This document shows, in pieces, positions 60,001 through 64,000 of a stretch of DNA of 64,000 nucleotides. Origin of the DNA: Eopsaltria australis (taxonomy: Eukaryota > Chordata > Aves > Passeriformes > Petroicidae); assembly GCA_034509425.1 (NCBI GenBank), contig JAVTVJ010001876.1, positions 62,001 to 126,000 of the forward strand. The letters run 5' to 3'. Position 1 is the stretch's first letter. Each line of letters starts with the position of its first letter. Both the position numbers and the translations under genes were made by a program. The notes beneath the pieces were generated by a model. That model was not told the origin of the DNA. It worked only from the letters and a program-made list of their open reading frames with translations, and ran no database searches.

Positions 60001-63000
60001 TGGTGGTAGGAGGACGAACATCCCCATCCAGCACAGGCTTGGGAATGTTGTGGCTAAAGTTCCCTGAAACCTGTAATGCTTCAGGCCCAGATGACATTGC
60101 AGCAGAGCTTGTAAGTCTGCAGCCTGCTGCTGAAGCAGCAACTTTTCGTTGGAGACACAGCACAACTGAAATGACATTCAAAGGTAAAAAGCCTGGAAAG
60201 AGTGGAAATGGCTGTAGGTATGCAGGATCTTGCACTCGACCTTGCTGAACTTCATGTTCATACTGACCACTCCTCAAGCCTGGCAATAGAAAAGAACTTA
60301 AGAGGCTTTGAGATCTCTTCTTGACACTTGAAATATGGTAATTTTTATTTTATTATCTACATAATCCCCCATGGCAAGTAGGATTGAAACCTACTGTAAT
60401 CCGCTGTAATCCATTCTGAAAGACGGATTCTTTGAGATCATCTATGGCTAAAGTTATTCACAATTGATTATGCCAGATAAAAGTTTTGCTCTCTCCGAAA
60501 GATATTTTTTGGGGAGCAGGATCCCTAGCTCTTCTCAGAAGTTCTTCAGAAGAAATGTTACTTATCTAGGAGCAAATGACAAACATTCAGTAGTTGTGAA
60601 CAGCTCTAGAATCAGGTCATGCAATAGCAAGCTGAAAATTGGTCTATAAAAGATCCTGATTATAAAGGGCAAAAACTTATGCAGTGTCATTCAGGAGCTG
60701 AAAACTGTCCTTTCCTAAGGTGTCCCATTCCTGCAGCTGGCAGGGAACTCTCCAAGGGGAGCAGAAGGGAAGTTTTAAGCAGTTGTTAGTCTAGAGTGGA
60801 GCACACTTTCCATTTGTGGAGCAGTGTTAAATTAACACTGTAGCGTAGTTTAGTGTTCAGCCTTTCAGACAGAATTTTATATCAAAAAAGCAAATGCTAA
60901 ATGGGTAAATAAAATTTTATTAATAATACATTGGATTTTGTCTTTGTCAGACTGTATTGTTTCATGTTATTTTTGCCTTGATATTGCTTTGTATCTGAAG
61001 AAAGTGACCAACACTGGTGTTACCTGCACAGTCCATTCTGAATCAGTGAAAGGACAGGGCATAATGCAGTGAATGCATGTCCTTGACATCTGCCCGAAGT
61101 TCTGTTGCACCCTTTTTGTCAGTTTCCCTTCTATGCAAACAGAAATTTCTGCTTTTGTGACATACCAGATTCTAACTTCTGTTACCACCTGGTTGTCTGT
61201 TTCCATAGGTGAGCAGTACCTGTTTGTGTATGGTGGCCGCTCTGCTCTGGAGCCTGTGCTCGGGGATTGGTATTTCCTGCACACTCCAGAACTCTCCTAC
61301 ACTGTGGTAAGAATGTATTCCATGGTGATTAGAGTTAGAACTGACTTCTAAGCATCCAGCTTTTTAGTAAATACAGTCTCTACAGAATAATGGAGGTTGG
61401 AAGGGACATCTGAAGGTCATTTAGTCCAGCACTCTTGCTTAAAACAGGTCTAACTAGAGCAGGTGGCTCAGTATATTGTCCAGGTGGGGTTATCTCCATA
61501 TATGGAGACTCCACGGTCTCTTTGGGCAACCTATTCCAGTGCTTGACCACCCTGATAGTACAATATGAGGGGGTTTTATGTTTAAGTGGATTTTTTTCTG
61601 ACGTCAGTTTGTGCCCTTTGCCTCTTGCCCTGTTGCTGGATGCTACTGGGAACATACTGTCTCTGTCTTTCACCTCTCCCATGATGGACTGGTCTAGCTG
61701 TGAACTGGACTTTTTTACTGAAGGATACTGTTAGAGACAGTATAAAAGGCTTTGCTACAATCAAACCACCTCCACATCTGGTTTGCCTCAGTCAGCTAGA
61801 TTGCTGAATGTATCATAAAAGGAAATTCAGTGAAAGAGGACTTACTCCTTTGTTTACTTACTGGCCACCAGCCTGATGTAACCCTACGCACTATAACTCT
61901 TTGTATATACTCTGTATACTTTGTATAACTGTGAGTTATACTTTGTATAACTCTGTGTCTTGTATATAGCGCAGTTATAGGGTGAGAGATGCATAATTGC
62001 AGGAGGTTGCAAGCTAAACACGAGTAAGCAATATCCCACTACTGTGGGAGGACTACACTGTGTCTTCAGATATGTAACCAGGAATGTTATCTGGTCGACA
62101 CATGAATTGCTTCTTTTATTTTCTACAGTGTTCCTAATCTCAGCAGAACTGTAAAATACCAAAGCTGATTGCTGAAAAAGAGATGGGCAGGGTGCAAAAC
62201 ACCCTGTATAGAGGTATGCAGCAAGAGTGACCAGCCACATACCTCACAGGGGAAGGTTTTGAAGGGCTTCTAGCTATTGCATCTGGAGAAGATTCAAGAT
62301 AGAAATAAATCTTGTAGTATCTAAAATACTGCTGCAGAGAAGACAAAAATTCTTCTCCATTTTAACTTTGAGTAGTACAGGGAATCAACTGGACACTAAG
62401 GAAAACTATTGATTGTGAAGCTAGCTGAGTCTGCAGTAGACTGCCTAAAGAGGTGAGAAATTCTTGTCACTACAGACTTTTGGAAGCTATTATATAAACA
62501 TCCATGCATCCATCCATCCAGATAATAACAGATTTAGTTTCATTTGTTTTAGGGGAAAGGTATGGACCAAGTGGCCTCCAAATTTTTCTCCATCACTTAT
62601 TTGCTCTGATACTCCTTTAATGCCTGATCTCTTATTTTTTCCTTTAGTGTTTGCACTAAAGGTTTTCTTTCTGGATTTTAGTCCTGTAGTTGAGCCTTTT
62701 ATCCTGCTCTGTGGCTTGAGCAACTTGCTTTGCTGGTCACTGCATTAGTCCATGTGTTTCAAAACAAACTTGTAGTTCCCAGGTATGTCTTGAGCAGAAA
62801 GCAGGATGCAAGAATGCAGATAAAGTTACCTCTAATAAATGTGTGGAAATAAACCCTCTAAAGACTGATTATATTAAATGTACTGAGGGCCAGAGACAGT
62901 GTAAATGGAAGCACTTAGCAGTCTCTAGAAGAACATGTGGAGAAGATAGGGTGTCAAAAAACTCAACCACACAGAAAAAGGTCATTTAAAAGCCTGGACA

Positions 63001-64000
63001 TCAAGCAGACACTTAGCTTGGCAAACTTCAACCTTGGAACTGTGGGTTTTTTTTAGATTGCTGTTGAGGGTCCAGTCCCAGAAAGCCGCCACTCTCACAG
63101 TGCCTGCAGCTGGGAAGGAGGAGTGCTGATTGCAGGAGGTCTGGGAGCAGCTGAGCAACCCTTGGGTTCAGTTTTCCTTCTGAGGGAGTTTGAATGTGGT
63201 TTTCAGTGGCAGACAATAGAGACACACCCTCCTCTTGTCCCAAGGTAAGCAGAAGGCATTCATAGCATCTGTCGTGCGTTGACCCAGTCACTCTATCACT
63301 CCCTCTCCCACTGGGAGAGGGGAGAGAATAATATTGAAAAACTACCAGGTTAAGAAAAGGCAGTTTTATTACAGCGGAGGAAAAAATAGAGCAAGCAAGC
63401 TGAGAGTTGCGCGCGCAAGAGCAGAGGGGAAAACAATCAATCTCTGCTTCCCATCAGCAATGATGTCCAGACACTTTCTGGGAAGCAGGGCTCCAGCATG
63501 CATGATGGTTGTTCAAGGAGGCAAACATGGACCAGCCCTGAGTGCCCCCTGCTCCTCCTCTCTTCCTTCCCTTATATATCTGAGCTGATGTCATATGGTA
63601 TGGAATATCCCTTTGGCTGACTGGGCTCAGCTGGCCTGCTGGTGTCCCCTCCCAGGATCTTGCCCACCCCCATCCCCTTCAGTGGGGGAAGGAATGTCAC
63701 AGGGACAGCACAGCTTGGCAGTAGCCAAAACACTGCTCTGTTATCAATGCCAGCTACCAAAGCAAAGCACAGCACCATAAGGGCTGTGAGCTTTACCCCA
63801 GTCAGACCCAATACAGCATCATAAAATAGTTTGATTTAGAAGGGACCTCTTAAAGGCCAGCTAGTCCAACCTCCCTGCAATGAGTAGGGGCATCTTCAAC
63901 TAGACAGGTTGCTCAGAGCATACAGCAGAGAATCTTCAGCCTGTCTCTACCAGCCACCCTTGCTAATGGTGTTCAATCTCATTTTGAACTGACAGGTATT
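48012..64000 (+). CDS. LCMT2: LCMT2 / TYW4, tRNA wybutosine-synthesizing protein 4, exons 1-12 and start of 13
   Basis: SAM-dependent enzyme of the last wybutosine steps at G37 of tRNA-Phe: methylation of the side-chain carboxylate, then methoxycarbonylation. Exons 48012-48035, 48385-48509, 49330-49411, 49731-49911, 52162-52318, 52748-52937, 53336-53443, 55494-55584, 57675-57932, 59953-60183, 61209-61306 and 63057-63244 join in frame to 1733 nt (577 codons and 2 nt), all GT-AG. Domains: LCMT methyltransferase, residues about 17-305, with [13 protein letters not shown] motif [10 protein letters not shown] (78-87), EVDF and [12 protein letters not shown] (175-186); then kelch repeats from about 347 ([35 protein letters not shown]). 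The human protein is 686 residues, so about 110 are missing to the right. No stop or frameshift was seen. The mammalian gene is intronless. LCMT1 is excluded by the kelch part. Confidence 0.96.
48038..48109. repeat. Perfect 36-bp tandem duplication at the start of LCMT2 intron 1
   Basis: Two identical copies of GAGTGCCCTGCGGGCCCCGA plus 16 bp, at 48038-48073 and 48074-48109. Copy 1 is preceded by GT (the splice donor) and copy 2 by GC. Confidence 0.95.
48385..48509 (+). CDS. LCMT2: LCMT2 exon 2
   Basis: 125 nt, residues 9-49 plus two bases. The acceptor is TCCCGGCAG|GTCCAG and the donor ACCG|GTGAGG. It encodes [14 protein letters not shown], a run of five arginines (48478-48492, CGG CGG CGG CGG CGA) and APLIH. 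Confidence 0.9.
48620..48888 (+). repeat. CR1 LINE 3' region in LCMT2 intron 2, sense
   Basis: GGGAGGAATGGCTTTAAGCT, GCAACCTGGTCTAGTGGAAG and TTAAGGTCCCTTCCAGCACA. It starts about 110 bp after exon 2 and has CpG-rich changes in its middle. Confidence 0.93.
48889..49329 (+). other. Rest of LCMT2 intron 2
   Basis: 440 bp of ordinary sequence up to the acceptor TTCCTACAG. Nothing recognised. Confidence 0.65.
49330..49411 (+). CDS. LCMT2: LCMT2 exon 3
   Basis: 82 nt, residues 50-77, acceptor TTCCTACAG|GGG, donor ACACAG|GTGCAT. It encodes [14 protein letters not shown], the conserved arginine-containing cap of the LCMT fold. Confidence 0.93.
49412..49730 (+). other. LCMT2 intron 3
   Basis: 319 bp, GT at 49412 to AG at 49730. 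No element recognised. Confidence 0.8.
49731..49911 (+). CDS. LCMT2: LCMT2 exon 4
   Basis: 181 nt, residues 78-137 plus one base. The acceptor is TTCTCTGCAG|ATACTG and the donor CTAG|GTATGG. It encodes SAM-binding motif [16 protein letters not shown], and [14 protein letters not shown] with the acidic ribose-binding position. Confidence 0.95.
49912..52161 (+). other. LCMT2 intron 4
   Basis: 2.25 kb. Holds an old sense CR1 (listed separately). The remainder is AT-rich with no recognised element. Confidence 0.75.
50085..50675 (+). repeat. Diverged CR1 LINE in LCMT2 intron 4, sense
   Basis: AAGCCAGGATGGATTTGTCA, GTCCAGCTTTGAGCTCACTG, AACTGGGTTTGTTCAGCCAT and TTGACTGGACAAAGTTTTGA, ending CCCTTTCACCCTAAATTATA. 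More decayed than the other copies, so probably an older subfamily. Confidence 0.82.
52162..52318 (+). CDS. LCMT2: LCMT2 exon 5
   Basis: 157 nt, residues 138-189 plus two bases of 190. The acceptor is TCTCCCAG|GAGCC and the donor ACCAG|GTCAGC. It encodes [12 protein letters not shown] and [13 protein letters not shown]. Confidence 0.94.
52319..52747 (+). other. LCMT2 intron 5
   Basis: 429 bp. The acceptor CTCCCAACAG is close to an upstream GTTGCAG that could be a competing site. No repeat recognised. Confidence 0.75.
52748..52937 (+). CDS. LCMT2: LCMT2 exon 6
   Basis: 190 nt, residues 190-253. The acceptor is CCAACAG|GTCAG and the donor AAG|GTAAGC. It encodes [30 protein letters not shown] and [10 protein letters not shown]. 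Confidence 0.95.
53336..53443 (+). CDS. LCMT2: LCMT2 exon 7
   Basis: 108 nt, residues 254-289, phase 0 at both ends. The acceptor is TCTTTTAG|GGCTGG and the donor GAG|GTAACC. It encodes [14 protein letters not shown] and LEPFDEYE, continuous with EWHLKC of exon 8. Confidence 0.95.
53444..55493 (+). other. LCMT2 intron 7
   Basis: 2.05 kb, AT-rich. Near 55130-55230 TTCATGGATGAAAAATCCAT resembles a dispersed avian repeat, and AGAAATCCATTAAGGATTAC near 53789 is similar. T/G-rich (TTTG)n lies just before the acceptor. No gene seen. Confidence 0.65.
55494..55584 (+). CDS. LCMT2: LCMT2 exon 8
   Basis: 91 nt, residues 290-319 plus one base. The acceptor is TTCCTACAG|GAATGG and the donor ACAG|GTACAC. 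It encodes [17 protein letters not shown], the end of the methyltransferase domain, then a non-conserved linker. Confidence 0.92.
55585..57674 (+). other. LCMT2 intron 8
   Basis: 2.09 kb with no recognised repeat. A 122-codon open frame at 55832-56200 is leucine- and serine-rich without family or splice support and is taken as chance. Confidence 0.7.
57675..57932 (+). CDS. LCMT2: LCMT2 exon 9
   Basis: 258 nt, residues 320-405 plus one base. The acceptor is TTGGCTTACAG|CTCC and the donor GGG|GTGAGT. It encodes a variable linker, then [20 protein letters not shown] and [12 protein letters not shown], the first kelch blade. Confidence 0.94.
58046..58335 (+). repeat. CR1 LINE fragment in LCMT2 intron 9, sense
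   Basis: GGAAAGCCAGAAAAGGACCT, GGTTCTGTTGGACCGTGACT and GTGGCCACAGGCCCAGAGTA belong to late CR1 ORF2/3' sequence. Confidence 0.88.
58338..59525 (-). repeat. 1.2-kb CR1 LINE in LCMT2 intron 9, antisense
   Basis: Starts CAGAATCATAGAATGGTTTG (the complement of the CR1 tail) and runs collinearly through GTGCTGGGGGGACCAGACCT, CTGGCCACACATCTTTTGAT, CCAGTTGGACACTGAGCCAG and GTCCAGGTAGATGACATCTG. It is the longest and best-preserved CR1 in the window. Confidence 0.96.
59530..59900 (+). repeat. CR1 LINE 3' region next to LCMT2 exon 10, sense
   Basis: GGGGGCTTTAGCCTGGAGAA, GGAGGTTTAGGTTGGATATT and TCTTTTCCAACATAAATTGT. It ends about 50 bp before exon 10. Confidence 0.9.
59953..60183 (+). CDS. LCMT2: LCMT2 exon 10
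   Basis: 231 nt, residues 406-482 plus one base. The acceptor is TCTCCACAG|GTGAG and the donor AAAG|GTAAAA. It encodes [25 protein letters not shown] and [10 protein letters not shown] of the kelch region. Confidence 0.94.
60184..61208 (+). other. LCMT2 intron 10
   Basis: 1.0 kb. No repeat recognised. Acceptor TTTCCATAG. Confidence 0.75.
61209..61306 (+). CDS. LCMT2: LCMT2 exon 11
   Basis: 98 nt, residues 483-515. The acceptor is TTCCATAG|GTGAGC and the donor GTG|GTAAGA. It encodes [20 protein letters not shown] and WYFLHT. Confidence 0.95.
61307..63056 (+). other. LCMT2 intron 11
   Basis: 1.75 kb. Apart from the antisense CR1 listed separately it has TGTATA-rich sequence at 61890-61970. 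Nothing else recognised. Confidence 0.7.
61383..61690 (-). repeat. CR1 LINE 3' region in LCMT2 intron 11, antisense
   Basis: ATAATGGAGGTTGGAAGGGA, TTGGGCAACCTATTCCAGTG and CTTGCCCTGTTGCTGGATGC are the complement of CR1 3' sequence. Confidence 0.88.
63057..63244 (+). CDS. LCMT2: LCMT2 exon 12
   Basis: 188 nt, residues 516-577 plus two bases of 578. The acceptor is TTTTTTTTAG|ATTGCT and the donor CCAAG|GTAAGC. It encodes [19 protein letters not shown] and [18 protein letters not shown]. Confidence 0.95.
63270..63815 (-). mobile_element. Complete LTR of an avian endogenous retrovirus in LCMT2 intron 12
   Basis: 546 bp, TGTCGTGCGTTGACCC to CCAATACA, with a perfect 5-bp target duplication GCATC (63265-63269 and 63816-63820). 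It resembles a widespread avian LTR beginning TGTCGTGGTTT. The minus strand carries a TATA-like ATATATAAG (complement of about 63571-63579) and AATAAA near the far end, so the LTR is antisense to LCMT2. No internal sequence remains, so it is a solo LTR. Confidence 0.88.
63822..63910 (-). repeat. CR1-like 3' fragment, antisense
   Basis: AGTTTGATTTAGAAGGGACC and CTAGTCCAACCTCCCTGCAA resemble the complement of a CR1 3' end. Short and diverged. Confidence 0.7.
63996..64000 (+). CDS. LCMT2: LCMT2 exon 13, first five bases only
   Basis: After ACTGACAG at 63988-63995 the window ends GTATT. Joined to the AG left by exon 12 it reads AGG TAT T.., that is R Y then a codon compatible with S. This matches the conserved PRYSH continuation of LCMT2. 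A possible branch point TGCTAAT lies about 34 bp upstream. Confidence 0.6.

Noticed and set aside
1..64000. CRISPR arrays, operons, ribosome-binding sites or other bacterial features
   Set aside because: The sequence is vertebrate nuclear DNA, and none of these structures is present.

Overview
The window looks like avian nuclear DNA, probably from a songbird or close relative. The evidence is pervasive CR1 LINE fragments on both strands, two endogenous-retrovirus LTRs of avian type, a tRNA-Ile/CR1 composite SINE of the kind known from passerines, GC-rich CpG-island promoters, and two vertebrate genes split into many exons by introns of 0.1 to 13 kb. Neither gene is complete: both run off the window at their 3' ends.

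Left part (1-25.9 kb, minus strand): the 5' half of DCHS1 (dachsous cadherin-related 1, protocadherin-16), the giant cadherin that binds FAT4 in planar cell polarity and Hippo signalling. Six coding exons can be joined in frame (21242-19491, 6342-6154, 6055-5824, 4819-4583, 4279-3260, 2877-2690). They give 1206 residues: a signal peptide, about 11 complete cadherin repeats and the start of a twelfth. A 13.1-kb intron separates the first coding exon from the rest. The promoter and non-coding first exon probably lie in the CpG island at about 24.7-25.9 kb.

Middle part (26-47.4 kb): a gene-poor stretch of nested CR1 copies, one complete solo LTR with a 5-bp target duplication, the composite SINE, microsatellites and one unidentified 180-codon reading frame. 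I find no convincing gene.

Right part (47.4-64 kb, plus strand): LCMT2 (TYW4), the tRNA wybutosine-synthesis methyltransferase/methoxycarbonylase. It starts in a CpG island carrying a promoter minisatellite. Twelve exons join in frame to 577 codons (LCMT methyltransferase domain, then kelch-type beta-propeller repeats), and a thirteenth appears to begin in the last five bases. The mammalian gene is intronless, so this multi-exon copy next to DCHS1 looks like the ancestral locus from which the mammalian gene was retroposed.

The two genes are arranged head to head about 22 kb apart. Nothing suggests shared function; the arrangement is mainly of evolutionary interest.
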